Of a stretch of DNA of 64,000 nucleotides, positions 49,258 to 59,624 are shown piece by piece. Source of the DNA: Georhizobium profundi. Its GTDB lineage: Bacteria > Pseudomonadota > Alphaproteobacteria > Rhizobiales > Rhizobiaceae. The stretch covers positions 620,001 to 684,000 of the forward strand of contig NZ_CP032509.1 in assembly GCF_003952725.1 (NCBI RefSeq), read 5' to 3'. The translations under genes and the position numbers were made by a program. Within the stretch, counting starts at the first letter, position 1. Each line of letters starts with the position of its first letter. The notes below the pieces were generated by a model. It was not told the origin of the DNA. It saw nothing but the letters and a program-made list of their open reading frames with translations, and did not search any database.

Positions 49258-51108
49258 ATGGGTCAGACAAACGGACATGCGGCACCGGGCCAGAACGGCC
49301 GCGCCTATGAATTCGTCGATCACGCATTCGATGTCGTCGTCGTCGGTGCCGGCGGCGCCGGATTGCGTGCAACACTCGGTATGGCGGAGCAGGGGCTGAA
49401 AACTGCCTGCATCACCAAGGTGTTTCCGACGCGCTCGCACACGGTTGCAGCCCAGGGCGGCATCGCTGCCAGCCTGCGCAACATGACGCCGGACAGCTGG
49501 CAGTGGCACATGTACGACACCGTCAAGGGCTCCGACTGGCTCGGCGACGTCGACGCCATGCAGTATCTCGCCATGGAAGCGCCGAAGGCGGTCTATGAGC
49601 TCGAGCATTACGGCGTGCCCTTCTCCCGTACGGAAGACGGTCGCATCTACCAGCGCCCATTCGGCGGCCACATGCAGAACTTCGGCGAAGGTCCGCCCGT
49701 GCAGCGCACCTGTGCCGCAGCCGACCGCACCGGCCACGCCATTCTGCATACGCTCTACGGCCAGTCGCTGAAGAACAACGCGGAGTTCTTCATCGAGTAT
49801 TTCGCGATCGATCTGATCATGTCGGACGATGGACAGTGCACGGGCGTGATTGCCTGGAACCTGGACGACGGCACGATCCACCGCTTCGCGGCCAAGATGG
49901 TCGTGCTCGCCACCGGCGGCTATGGCCGCTCCTATTTCTCCGCCACCTCTGCCCACACCTGCACCGGTGACGGCAACGGGATGATCGCACGCGCCGGCCT
50001 GCCGCTGCAAGACATGGAGTTCGTGCAGTTCCACCCGACCGGCATCTACGGCGCGGGCTGCCTCATCACCGAGGGCGCACGCGGCGAAGGCGGCTATCTG
50101 GTCAACGGGGAAGGCGAGCGCTTCATGGAGCGCTACGCTCCGTCGGCCAAGGACCTTGCCTCGCGCGACGTCGTCTCGCGCTGCATGACGATGGAGATCC
50201 GTGAAGGCCGCGGCGTCGGCAAGAACAAGGATCACATCTACCTGCATCTCGACCATCTGGATCCGGCCGTTCTTCACGAGCGCCTGCCGGGCATTTCGGA
50301 AAGCGCGAAGATCTTTGCAGGCGTCGACGTGACCCGCGAACCGATCCCGGTTCTGCCCACCGTTCACTACAATATGGGCGGCATTCCCACGAATTATTGG
50401 GGCGAAGTGCTGAACGCCAATTCGGAAAACCCAGAGCGGCTGGCACCGGGCCTGATGGCTGTCGGCGAGGCCGGCTGCGCGTCGGTTCACGGAGCCAACC
50501 GTCTTGGTTCGAACTCGCTGATCGACCTCGTCGTCTTCGGTCGCGCCGCCGCGATCCGCGCTGGCCAAATCATCGACCGCGACAGTGCGATCCCGTCGAT
50601 CAACGAGGCGCAGTCCGAGCGCATCATGGATCGCTTCGACAGGCTGCGTCACGCCAACGGCTCCTCGCCGACGGCCGAGGTTCGCGGCACGATGCAGCGT
50701 ATCATGCAGGAAGACGCCGCCGTTTTCCGCACGCAGGAATCGCTGGAATCGGGCTGCAAGCGAATGAGCCAGCTCTGGGGCGCGCTCGGCGACCTCAAGG
50801 TCACCGACCGGTCGATGATCTGGAATTCGGATCTCGTGGAAACGCTCGAGCTCGAAAACCTCATGGCGTGCTCGATCACGACGGTCTACGGCGCGGAAGC
50901 CCGCAAGGAAAGCCGCGGAGCCCATGCCCGTGAAGACTACAAGGACGGCCCGCTCGGCGGCCGCGACGACGAAAACTGGCGCAAGCACACGCTCGCCTGG
51001 GTCGATGACAGCGGTGGCATTAAGCTCGACTATCGCCCCGTGCATACGGAGCTGATCGCCGAAGGCATCGCGATGGAGAAGATCGCGCCGAAGGCGCGCG
51101 TCTACTGA
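49258..51108 (+). CDS. sdhA: Succinate dehydrogenase flavoprotein subunit
   Basis: A 616-residue FAD subunit oxidising succinate to fumarate. The dinucleotide fold VVVGAGGAG is at 27-35, His61 in SHTVAAQGG carries covalent FAD, and [21 protein letters not shown] holds active-site residues. It starts at ATG 49258, where alphaproteobacterial SdhA begins; an in-frame start inside sdhD is excluded. sdhB follows after 15 bases. Confidence 0.96.
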   Translation: MGQTNGHAAPGQNGRAYEFVDHAFDVVVVGAGGAGLRATLGMAEQGLKTACITKVFPTRSHTVAAQGGIAASLRNMTPDSWQWHMYDTVKGSDWLGDVDAMQYLAMEAPKAVYELEHYGVPFSRTEDGRIYQRPFGGHMQNFGEGPPVQRTCAAADRTGHAILHTLYGQSLKNNAEFFIEYFAIDLIMSDDGQCTGVIAWNLDDGTIHRFAAKMVVLATGGYGRSYFSATSAHTCTGDGNGMIARAGLPLQDMEFVQFHPTGIYGAGCLITEGARGEGGYLVNGEGERFMERYAPSAKDLASRDVVSRCMTMEIREGRGVGKNKDHIYLHLDHLDPAVLHERLPGISESAKIFAGVDVTREPIPVLPTVHYNMGGIPTNYWGEVLNANSENPERLAPGLMAVGEAGCASVHGANRLGSNSLIDLVVFGRAAAIRAGQIIDRDSAIPSINEAQSERIMDRFDRLRHANGSSPTAEVRGTMQRIMQEDAAVFRTQESLESGCKRMSQLWGALGDLKVTDRSMIWNSDLVETLELENLMACSITTVYGAEARKESRGAHAREDYKDGPLGGRDDENWRKHTLAWVDDSGGIKLDYRPVHTELIAEGIAMEKIAPKARVY

Positions 51109-51123
51109 TCAGGAAAAGCCAAC

Positions 51124-51903
51124 ATGGTTGAACTCGCACTCCCCAAGAACTCGCAGATTTCCGAAGGCAAGACCTGGCCGAAGCCGGCGGGCGCCGGGAA
51201 TCTTCGCGAGTACAAGGTTTATCGCTGGTCGCCGGACGACGACGCCAATCCGCGCATCGACACCTATTACGTCGACGTCGACGATTGCGGACCGATGGTT
51301 CTCGACGCGCTGCTGTGGATCAAGAACAAGATTGACCCGACGCTGACGCTGCGCCGTTCCTGCCGCGAGGGCATCTGCGGCTCGTGCGCGATGAACATCG
51401 ACGGCACGAACACGCTTGCTTGCACCAAGGGCGCCGACGACATCCACGGTGCCGTCAAGATCTATCCGCTGCCGCACCTGCCGGTCGTCAAGGATCTCGT
51501 GCCCGACCTCACGACCTTCTATGCCCAGCACAGGTCGATCGAGCCGTGGCTGAAGACGGTTTCGCCGACGCCGGCCAAGGAATGGAAGCAGAGCAAGGAC
51601 GACCGGGCGAAGCTCGACGGCCTTTACGAATGCATCCTGTGCGCCTGCTGCTCGACCTCCTGCCCGAGCTACTGGTGGAACGGGGATCGTTACCTCGGCC
51701 CCGCCGTGCTCCTGCAGGCCTATCGCTGGCTGATCGACAGCCGGGATGAGGCGACCGGGGAGCGTCTGGACAATCTGGAAGACCCCTTCCGTCTGTATCG
51801 TTGCCACACGATCATGAACTGCGCTCAGACCTGCCCGAAAGGCCTGAACCCGGCGAAGGCGATCGCCGAAATCAAGAAGATGATGGTGGAGCGGAGGGTC
51901 TAG
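51124..51903 (+). CDS. sdhB: Succinate dehydrogenase iron-sulfur subunit
   Basis: A 259-residue electron-transfer subunit of complex II. [2Fe-2S] ligands: Cys80, 85, 88, 100. The remaining clusters use Cys170, 173, 176, 180 and Cys227, 233, 237. The full ligand set is present. It stops 6 bases before a glycosyltransferase gene that is likely cotranscribed. Confidence 0.96.
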   Translation: MVELALPKNSQISEGKTWPKPAGAGNLREYKVYRWSPDDDANPRIDTYYVDVDDCGPMVLDALLWIKNKIDPTLTLRRSCREGICGSCAMNIDGTNTLACTKGADDIHGAVKIYPLPHLPVVKDLVPDLTTFYAQHRSIEPWLKTVSPTPAKEWKQSKDDRAKLDGLYECILCACCSTSCPSYWWNGDRYLGPAVLLQAYRWLIDSRDEATGERLDNLEDPFRLYRCHTIMNCAQTCPKGLNPAKAIAEIKKMMVERRV

Positions 51904-51909
51904 CAACCC

Positions 51910-52989
51910 GTGAGGGTTCTGACACTCAACAGGGGTCGATCGAGACTGAACCTCTCGATCGAGCCGATCCTCGAGCAGCGCGGCGTGGAATTTCACCACA
52001 TCGCACTCGACGAGGTGCAGCGTCCCAGCGGCAGCAAGATCTCTCAAAAGCTCCAGAGCTATTTTTCGCGCCAGGCCATCCGGTCGATTCGTGCCGCCGT
52101 CGACGAATTTCGGCCCGATCTCGTGCATGTTATGGCCGGCCGGTCTACGGCGCTGCTCGCCGTGCAGGCGCTGCGCTCGCGGCCGGACATTCCCATCGTT
52201 CTCTATCATGGCGCGATCGGCGGGCTGAACGTCGCGAGCCCCATCGAATGGGCCACCTATTTCAACAGCCGCATCGCCAAGATCGCTGTGCCGTCGCATG
52301 CATTGGTGAACAATTGGCTGGGGCGGCCATTGCTCGGCAAGCTGATCGGAGCCGACAGGCTCTCAGTGCTGCCGCATCCCGTCGAAGTGCCGGAGCGGCT
52401 CGACGATGAGGCGCGCGCAAAGCTGCGCGCTGCTTTCGGCTTGAAACCGGACGACATCGTCATCGGCTCCGTCTGCAGCATCAGGCCCGTGAAGAATCTG
52501 GAGTTCCTGGCGCGGGTCGTGCGCGACATCGGTTCACCTTACAAACTGCTGATCATCGGGGGTGGTGACGCCGGCGAGATCGAGGCGCTGGAAGAAATCG
52601 GCGGCGACAGCATCGACGTTGCGGGCTTTCGTCCGGGCGCAGCGAAGCTGATGCCGATCTTCGATATCTACGCGACCCCGACGCGACCGGCCGGCGAATC
52701 CTTCGGCCTGGCGCCGGCGGAAGCCATGGCGGCTGGCGTTCCGGTCCTGACGATGAATTACGGGGGCACCGCGGAGATCGTCGAACACGGCGTATCGGGC
52801 TTCTCGCTGACCGCGGATCCTGCAGACTGGGCGGCATCCATTGTGCAGCTGCAAGACCCGGACGTCAGGCGCAGGATGGGTGAGGCGGCGCGGGAGCGGA
52901 TCCAACAACGCTTCTCGCCCGAGATCATCGCGGATGTCTGCGAGGAGCTCTATAGGCTCGTGTCCGCTCGAAACGCAGTTCACACGTGA
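51910..52989 (+). CDS. GT4-family glycosyltransferase
   Basis: A 359-residue GT-B glycosyltransferase. The donor half includes SVCSIRPVKNLEFLARV, LLIIGGGDAGEIEAL and the E-x7-E motif ESFGLAPAEAMAAG that binds the nucleotide sugar. The start is GTG 51910, 6 bases after sdhB, with no nearby better codon. Acceptor and sugar unknown; lipopolysaccharide or exopolysaccharide are the usual roles. The attachment to sdhCDAB is unexpected. Ends at a terminator shared with osmC. Confidence 0.85.
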   Translation: MRVLTLNRGRSRLNLSIEPILEQRGVEFHHIALDEVQRPSGSKISQKLQSYFSRQAIRSIRAAVDEFRPDLVHVMAGRSTALLAVQALRSRPDIPIVLYHGAIGGLNVASPIEWATYFNSRIAKIAVPSHALVNNWLGRPLLGKLIGADRLSVLPHPVEVPERLDDEARAKLRAAFGLKPDDIVIGSVCSIRPVKNLEFLARVVRDIGSPYKLLIIGGGDAGEIEALEEIGGDSIDVAGFRPGAAKLMPIFDIYATPTRPAGESFGLAPAEAMAAGVPVLTMNYGGTAEIVEHGVSGFSLTADPADWAASIVQLQDPDVRRRMGEAARERIQQRFSPEIIADVCEELYRLVSARNAVHT

Positions 52990-53019
52990 AAAAGCCGCCG
53001 GCCGGAGGGCCGACGGCTT
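52989..53019 (-). terminator. Intrinsic terminator of osmC
   Basis: AAGCCG/CGGCTT (52992-52997 with 53014-53019) plus inner GGCC/GGCC (53000-53003 with 53008-53011) and, on the minus strand, TTTTT after the stem (52989-52993). It lies beyond the osmC stop at 53052 and touches the convergent glycosyltransferase stop. Confidence 0.75.
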
Positions 53020-53051
53020 AGGTCATCGTCTTAGAGAGACGGCTGCCGTGG

Positions 53052-53489
53052 TCAGCCGAGCTTTGCGTCGAGCGTGACCTTGATCGCGCCGTAGGCCTTG
53101 GAGACCGGGCAAGTATCCTTTGCCTGTTTGGCGAGCCGCTGGAAATCATCTTCGCTGATGCCGGGAACGCTGCCGACCAGAGTCAGCACGCTTTCCGTGA
53201 TCTCGAAACCGCCACCTTCAGCTTCCTGCACGTTCACGACGGCCTTGGCATCCAGCTTGTCGGCGGGCGTGCCGTTTTCGGCAAGGAAGTGCGAGAGCTG
53301 CATGGCGAAGCAGCCTGCGTGGGCGGCGGCCATCAGTTCCTCGGGATTGGTGCCGGACTTGCCTTCTTCGTCCTGAAAGCGGCCCTTGAAGGAATAGGGG
53401 GTCTTGGAGAACGCGCCACTTTGCGTGTCGAGGGTGCCTTTGCCGTCAACCAGCGCACCTTGCCATATGGCGTTTGCGTGCCTTTTCAT
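53052..53489 (-). CDS. osmC: OsmC-type peroxiredoxin
   Basis: A 145-residue OsmC/Ohr-superfamily thiol peroxidase reducing organic hydroperoxides. The two redox cysteines are Cys60 (HAGCFAM) and Cys127 (DTCPVSKA), and Arg/Glu of the active site fit OsmC better than Ohr. GAGAGG precedes ATG 53489; a GTG three codons earlier is less likely. Divergent from the exported msrA, another oxidative damage gene. Confidence 0.9.
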   Translation of the reverse strand: MKRHANAIWQGALVDGKGTLDTQSGAFSKTPYSFKGRFQDEEGKSGTNPEELMAAAHAGCFAMQLSHFLAENGTPADKLDAKAVVNVQEAEGGGFEITESVLTLVGSVPGISEDDFQRLAKQAKDTCPVSKAYGAIKVTLDAKLG

Positions 53490-53643
53490 TCCAATCACCT
53501 CTCTGTTGGGGGAAATTCACTCCAGAAACGATCGGGTGGCGGTGCGGTTCCGGACGAACTCATCACACGCTCGTGCAAAGCCTTGAATTGCAAAGCAGGA
53601 TCGGTGAACTAGTTTGATAGCCATGGTCGAAGGAGGATTTCCC

Positions 53644-54267
53644 ATGCGCTTGCCATTCAATACCGCCATGTTGCTCGCCGGTGCGGCCACCGCACTCCTC
53701 TTTGCCGGCGGCGCTTCGCAAGCGCAGGAGCAGGCCAAGGCCATCTTCGCCGGCGGCTGCTTCTGGTGTGTGGAATCGGATTTCGACAAGGTTGCCGGCG
53801 TCACGTCGACCATTTCTGGCTATATCGGCGGCTCCAGCGACAACCCGACATATGAGAACCACACGGCAGACGGTCACCGCGAGGCTGTCGAGATCACCTA
53901 CGATCCCAGCCAGACCGATTTCGAAACATTGCTGGCGACCTTCTGGCGGACGGTGGATCCGACAGACGATGGCGGCCAGTTCTGCGACCGAGGCTTCAGC
54001 TACACGACGGCGATCTATGCCGTGGACGGCGAGCAGGCGACACTGGCCGAGCAGTCAAAGGCGGAAGCCGAGGCGGCACTCGGTCAACCGATCGTGACCG
54101 AAGTGGTGGAAGGCCAGACCTTCTGGCCGGCGGAAGACTACCATCAGGACTACTACGTCAAGAATCCGGTCCGCTATAATTACTACCGACGCGCCTGCGG
54201 GCGGGACGTTCGCCTGGTCCAGCTCTGGGGCAATGAAGCCATGAAGGGTGTGATGGCCAAGAACTGA
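53644..54267 (+). CDS. msrA: Peptide-methionine (S)-S-oxide reductase, exported
   Basis: A 207-residue MsrA. A signal peptide (to about residue 28) precedes the catalytic AIFAGGCFWCVESDFDKV (Cys39, Cys42), and further conserved stretches are YENHTADGHREAV and EDYHQDYY. It should repair oxidised methionines in the periplasm. AGGAGG lies eight bases before ATG 53644. Divergent from osmC. The downstream gap 54268-54423 shows no clear element. Confidence 0.92.
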   Translation: MRLPFNTAMLLAGAATALLFAGGASQAQEQAKAIFAGGCFWCVESDFDKVAGVTSTISGYIGGSSDNPTYENHTADGHREAVEITYDPSQTDFETLLATFWRTVDPTDDGGQFCDRGFSYTTAIYAVDGEQATLAEQSKAEAEAALGQPIVTEVVEGQTFWPAEDYHQDYYVKNPVRYNYYRRACGRDVRLVQLWGNEAMKGVMAKN

Positions 54268-54423
54268 ACACCGACTGTGCCATTTTGTTGCAAAATTCGC
54301 ACAGGGTTGCTGCTTCTCTCGCCTGCACTTCTTGCAAAATGGACCTTTGATCCCTCTTATGGGTTTCGAAGGGCAGAGGGTCGGCTAAAGGCCCCGCGCG
54401 TAGGCGTTGCAAGGAGACCATGA

Positions 54424-54960
54424 ATGCGCATTTCCATCGCCATCACGATCGCTATGGCTGGTCTGGCGATTGCCGGCTGCCAGCGGACATCACCCGGCCC
54501 GATGCCGCAGCAGCAGGCAGCGGTGCTGCCGCCGCCGATCAACCCAGCACCGCTTGGTGGTGTTCAGTCGAGCCAGCTGCCACCGCCTTCCGCAACCGAA
54601 TTTCCGAGTGCACCGGCTTCCACGACGCCTGATCCGGCTGCGGCCAACCAGGCTTTCGAAACCGCTGCTGCCTCTGCGCCTGCCGTTTCGCGCGAGGCAC
54701 TCCTCGGCACGTGGCAGACGGCCGTCAATGGCGGCAACTGCCAGCTGGCGCTCTCGCTCACCCAGTGGACCGGCGGTTACCGCGCGGCGTCGCTGCGGTG
54801 CCCTGGCGAGGCTGCAAACATCGCGTCGTGGGATGTCTCGGGTAACCAGGTCGTTCTCAACGACCGGGATGGCAACAATGTCGCGCGGCTCTACCAGGCC
54901 GGTGCCCAGAACTACCAGGGAACGCTGAGTTCGGGCGGCTCGATCACGCTTTCGCGCTGA
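54424..54960 (+). CDS. omp19: Outer-membrane lipoprotein Omp19 (Inh protease inhibitor family)
   Basis: A 178-residue lipoprotein. The signal peptide ends in the lipobox LAIAGC (Cys19). A Pro/Ala-rich linker is followed by a beta-barrel Inh domain: LLGTWQTAVNGGNCQLALSL, GYRAASLRCPGEAANIASW, and the C-terminal GGSITLSR. It corresponds to Brucella Omp19, a protease inhibitor and immunogen. Start ATG 54424 gives a clean signal sequence. zapE follows after 58 bases. Confidence 0.9.
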   Translation: MRISIAITIAMAGLAIAGCQRTSPGPMPQQQAAVLPPPINPAPLGGVQSSQLPPPSATEFPSAPASTTPDPAAANQAFETAAASAPAVSREALLGTWQTAVNGGNCQLALSLTQWTGGYRAASLRCPGEAANIASWDVSGNQVVLNDRDGNNVARLYQAGAQNYQGTLSSGGSITLSR

Positions 54961-55018
54961 TTGGGGCGCCGGCTCCCGCCTTCGGGTGGCCGGCGAATGC
55001 CCAGCTCGGTTCGGCTGA

Positions 55019-56179
55019 ATGGATACCAGAACATATGTGAGTGTCGCCGAGCGCTATGAAGCGCTCTGCGACGCCGGTCGGATCGAACGCGACGCGCGCC
55101 AGGAGAAGTTGGCGCGCGCCCTTGATCGCGTCTTGACCGAGGTTCGGGAAAAGCGGGTTTCGACGAAATCCAGCGCGCTGGGCTGGTTGTTCGCCAAGCG
55201 CAGGCCCGTACAGGATTTTCCAAAAGGGCTCTATGTCTTTGGCGGCGTCGGTCGCGGCAAGACAATGATGATGGATCTTTTCCTCGCAACGCTGCCGGTG
55301 CGGCGCAAGCGGCGGGTGCATTTCCACGATTTCATGTCGGATGTGCATGGACGGATCCAGGCGCATCGAGCGGCGCTGAAGCGCGGCGAGGTCAAGGAAG
55401 ACGATCCGATCCCGCCTGTGGCGCGCGCTATCCACGAGGAGGCCTGGGTTCTCTGCTTCGACGAATTCTCCGTCACCGACATCGCGGATGCGATGATCCT
55501 GGCGCGGCTGTTCGAGCAATTGTTCAAGCTCGGTACCGTGCTGGTGACCACATCGAACGTGCATCCGGATGATCTTTACCGTGAGGGCCTCAACCGCGAT
55601 CTGTTCCTGCCCTTCGTCGATCTCTTGAAGACGAGGGTCGAACTTTTCGATCTCGATGGCGATACCGATTATCGGCTGCTCAAGCTGACGCGCCGGCCGG
55701 TCTACATGACGCCGCTCGATGCGGATGCCGACGAGATGTTCGATCAAGCATGGGCCGAGCAGGTCGATGGTTTGACCGTGCAGCCCGAGAGGATCAAGCA
55801 TCGCGGTCGGGAAATTCTGGTGCCGGCCGCGGCTAATGGTGCTGCCCGGTTCAGCTTCGACGACCTGTGCCGAAATCCGCTCGGGGCGTCGGATTATCGC
55901 GCCATCGCCGACCGATACGAAACGATCTTCGTCAGCCATGTGCCGGTGCTCAAGCGCGCGGAGCGCAACGAAGCCAAACGCTTCATCATGCTGATCGATA
56001 CGCTCTACGACATGAAATCACGGCTCGTCGTCTCGGCAGCGGCGGAACCAGACGCTCTTTATGCTGCCAAGGACGGGACGGAGGGCTTCGAGTTTGCCCG
56101 CACGGCATCCCGGCTGATCGAGATGCAAAGTGTAGACTACCTGAAAGAAAGTCGTGAGCGAAACGCACGAGCTGCGTAA
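55019..56179 (+). CDS. zapE: AFG1-type ATPase ZapE
   Basis: A 386-residue AAA+-like P-loop ATPase of the AFG1/ZapE family, a cell-division factor in E. coli and a mitochondrial proteostasis factor in eukaryotes. Walker A GGVGRGKT (75-82) and Walker B LCFDEFSVTDIADA are intact. HFHDFMSDVH is a family mark. Upstream of mdh by 162 bases, the common rhizobial order zapE-mdh-sucC. Confidence 0.9.
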   Translation: MDTRTYVSVAERYEALCDAGRIERDARQEKLARALDRVLTEVREKRVSTKSSALGWLFAKRRPVQDFPKGLYVFGGVGRGKTMMMDLFLATLPVRRKRRVHFHDFMSDVHGRIQAHRAALKRGEVKEDDPIPPVARAIHEEAWVLCFDEFSVTDIADAMILARLFEQLFKLGTVLVTTSNVHPDDLYREGLNRDLFLPFVDLLKTRVELFDLDGDTDYRLLKLTRRPVYMTPLDADADEMFDQAWAEQVDGLTVQPERIKHRGREILVPAAANGAARFSFDDLCRNPLGASDYRAIADRYETIFVSHVPVLKRAERNEAKRFIMLIDTLYDMKSRLVVSAAAEPDALYAAKDGTEGFEFARTASRLIEMQSVDYLKESRERNARAA

Positions 56180-56215
56180 AAACTCTTACCCTTACGTAAA
56201 TCAGCGAGTATATAA

Positions 56216-57304
<1,089 letters not shown>

Positions 57305-57351
57305 TTTGGCTTCCGTCCGATCTGGCAACCTGAAACCACAGGAACCCTCTC

Positions 57352-58545
57352 ATGAATATCCACGAGTATCAGGCCAAGCGCCTCCTCGGCACATTCGGTG
57401 CGCCGATCGCCGAAGGGGTCGCCGTCTACTCCCCTGAGCAGGCGGAAGAATGGGCAGCCAAGCTGCCCGGACCGCTCTATGTGGTGAAGAGCCAGATCCA
57501 TGCCGGCGGCCGCGGCAAGGGCAAGTTCAAAGAACTCGGCCCTGACGCCAAGGGCGGCGTTCGCCTTGCGAAGTCGACGGAAGAAGTCGTCGCTTTCGCC
57601 AAGGAAATGCTCGGCAACACACTGGTGACGAAGCAGACCGGCCCGGCCGGCAAGGTCGTCAACCGCCTCTACATCGAAGATGGCGCGGACATCGAGCGCG
57701 AGCTTTACCTCTCGATCCTGGTCGACCGTTCGGTTGGCCGGCCTGCCTTCGTCGTTTCGACCGAAGGCGGAATGGACATCGAGGCCGTCGCCGAAGAGAC
57801 GCCGGAGAAGATCGTCAATGTCGCGATCGACCCTGAGCAGGGCGTGACGGATGCGGATTCCGCGAAGCTGTGCGATGCGCTGGAGCTGAAGGACGAGGCG
57901 CGCGCCGATGGCATGACGCTCTTCCCGATCCTCTACAAGGCGTTCATGGAGAAGGATATGAGCCTTCTCGAGGTGAACCCGCTCATCGTCATGAAGAACG
58001 GCCGCCTGCGCGTCTTGGATGCCAAGGTGTCGTTCGACGGCAATGCGCTCTTCCGCCACGACGACATCCGCGAATTGCGCGACGAGACCGAGGAAGATGT
58101 CAAGGAAATCGAGGCCTCGAAGTGGGACCTCGCCTATGTGGCGCTCGACGGCAATATCGGCTGCATGGTCAACGGTGCCGGTCTCGCCATGGCGACGATG
58201 GACATCATCAAGCTCTACGGCAAGGAGCCGGCTAATTTCTGCGACGTCGGTGGTGGCGCATCCAAGGAAAAGGTCGCTGCGGCCTTCAAGATCATCACGG
58301 CCGATCCGCGCGTCGAAGGCATCCTCGTCAACATCTTCGGCGGCATCATGAAATGCGACGTCATCGCCGAGGGTGTCGTCGCGGCCGTCAAGGAAGTCGG
58401 TCTCAAGGTGCCGCTCGTCGTGCGCCTCGAAGGCACCAATGTCGAGCTTGGCAAGAAAATCCTCAACGAGTCCGGACTGGCCATCACGGCTGCCGACGAT
58501 CTCGACGACGCAGCGAAGAAGATCGTTGCGGCGGTCAACGGCTAA
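57352..58545 (+). CDS. sucC: Succinyl-CoA synthetase beta subunit
   Basis: A 397-residue ATP-grasp subunit making succinate and ATP from succinyl-Co[33 protein letters not shown] and [19 protein letters not shown] are standard. 47 bases after mdh, 21 before sucD. Confidence 0.96.
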   Translation: MNIHEYQAKRLLGTFGAPIAEGVAVYSPEQAEEWAAKLPGPLYVVKSQIHAGGRGKGKFKELGPDAKGGVRLAKSTEEVVAFAKEMLGNTLVTKQTGPAGKVVNRLYIEDGADIERELYLSILVDRSVGRPAFVVSTEGGMDIEAVAEETPEKIVNVAIDPEQGVTDADSAKLCDALELKDEARADGMTLFPILYKAFMEKDMSLLEVNPLIVMKNGRLRVLDAKVSFDGNALFRHDDIRELRDETEEDVKEIEASKWDLAYVALDGNIGCMVNGAGLAMATMDIIKLYGKEPANFCDVGGGASKEKVAAAFKIITADPRVEGILVNIFGGIMKCDVIAEGVVAAVKEVGLKVPLVVRLEGTNVELGKKILNESGLAITAADDLDDAAKKIVAAVNG

Positions 58546-58566
58546 CGGATTGAAGGATCAGGATTG

Positions 58567-59478
58567 ATGTCCATTCTCGTCAACAAAGACACGAAGGTCC
58601 TCGTTCAGGGCCTGACCGGCAAGACCGGCACGTTCCACACGGAGCAGGCGCTCGCCTACCACGACACCAAGATGGTCGGCGGCATCCATCCCAAGAAGGG
58701 TGGTGAGACCTGGACCGGCGCAGTGAACGGCGGCTCGCGCGACCTGCCGATCTTCGCTTCGGTCGCCGAAGGCAAGGAACGCACCGGCGCCAACGCATCG
58801 GTCATCTACGTACCGCCGGCAGGCGCAGCAGAAGCGATCATCGAAGCGATCGATGCGGAAATTCCGCTGATCGTCTGCATCACGGAAGGCATTCCGGTGT
58901 CCGACATGGTGAAGGTGAAGGCGCGGCTCGACCGCTCCTCGTCGCGGCTCATCGGCCCGAACTGCCCAGGCGTTCTCACGCCGGAAGAGTGCAAGATTGG
59001 CATCATGCCGGGCTCCATCTTCAAGAAGGGCTCCGTCGGCATCCTGTCGCGCTCGGGCACGCTGACCTATGAAGCCGTGTTCCAGACATCCAACGAAGGC
59101 CTTGGCCAGACGACGGCTGTCGGCATCGGCGGCGACCCGGTCAAGGGCACCGAGTTCATCGATGTGCTCGAGATGTTCCTCGCCGACGACGCCACGGAAT
59201 CCATCATCATGATCGGTGAAATCGGCGGTTCTGCCGAAGAAGATGCCGCCCAGTTCCTGAAAGACGAAGCCGCCAAGGGCCGCAAGAAGCCGATGGTCGG
59301 CTTCATCGCCGGCCGCACGGCGCCTCCCGGACGCACAATGGGCCATGCGGGCGCCGTGATTTCCGGCGGCAAGGGCGGAGCAGAAGACAAGATCGCGGCC
59401 ATGGAATCGGCCGGCATCCGCGTCTCTCCTTCGCCGGCACAGCTCGGCAAGACGCTGGTCGAAGTCCTCAAGGGCTGA
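58567..59478 (+). CDS. sucD: Succinyl-CoA synthetase alpha subunit
   Basis: A 303-residue alpha subunit. The CoA-binding [18 protein letters not shown] and active His260 in [14 protein letters not shown], which is phosphorylated, are clear. A TTG precedes ATG 58567 but the ATG starts the conserved [11 protein letters not shown]. sucA follows after 146 bases. Confidence 0.95.
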   Translation: MSILVNKDTKVLVQGLTGKTGTFHTEQALAYHDTKMVGGIHPKKGGETWTGAVNGGSRDLPIFASVAEGKERTGANASVIYVPPAGAAEAIIEAIDAEIPLIVCITEGIPVSDMVKVKARLDRSSSRLIGPNCPGVLTPEECKIGIMPGSIFKKGSVGILSRSGTLTYEAVFQTSNEGLGQTTAVGIGGDPVKGTEFIDVLEMFLADDATESIIMIGEIGGSAEEDAAQFLKDEAAKGRKKPMVGFIAGRTAPPGRTMGHAGAVISGGKGGAEDKIAAMESAGIRVSPSPAQLGKTLVEVLKG

Positions 59479-59624
59479 CTTTTACGCAAGGGTGCCCGGG
59501 TTCGTCAGAAATCCGGTCACCCGCCCCGCGACGGGCACATTCGTCGCACAAAACGGGGCCGCTTTCGAAAGAGCGGCAGCACCCGAATCAACGAAGGAGG
59601 CGGAGCGATCCTCCGCAGGCACCG

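Noticed and set aside
49255..51045. 596-codon minus-strand frame opposite sdhA
   Set aside because: Shadow frame of sdhA; the same holds for frames opposite acnA (24441-25919), rlmN (11405-12838) and mtaB (31707-33083).
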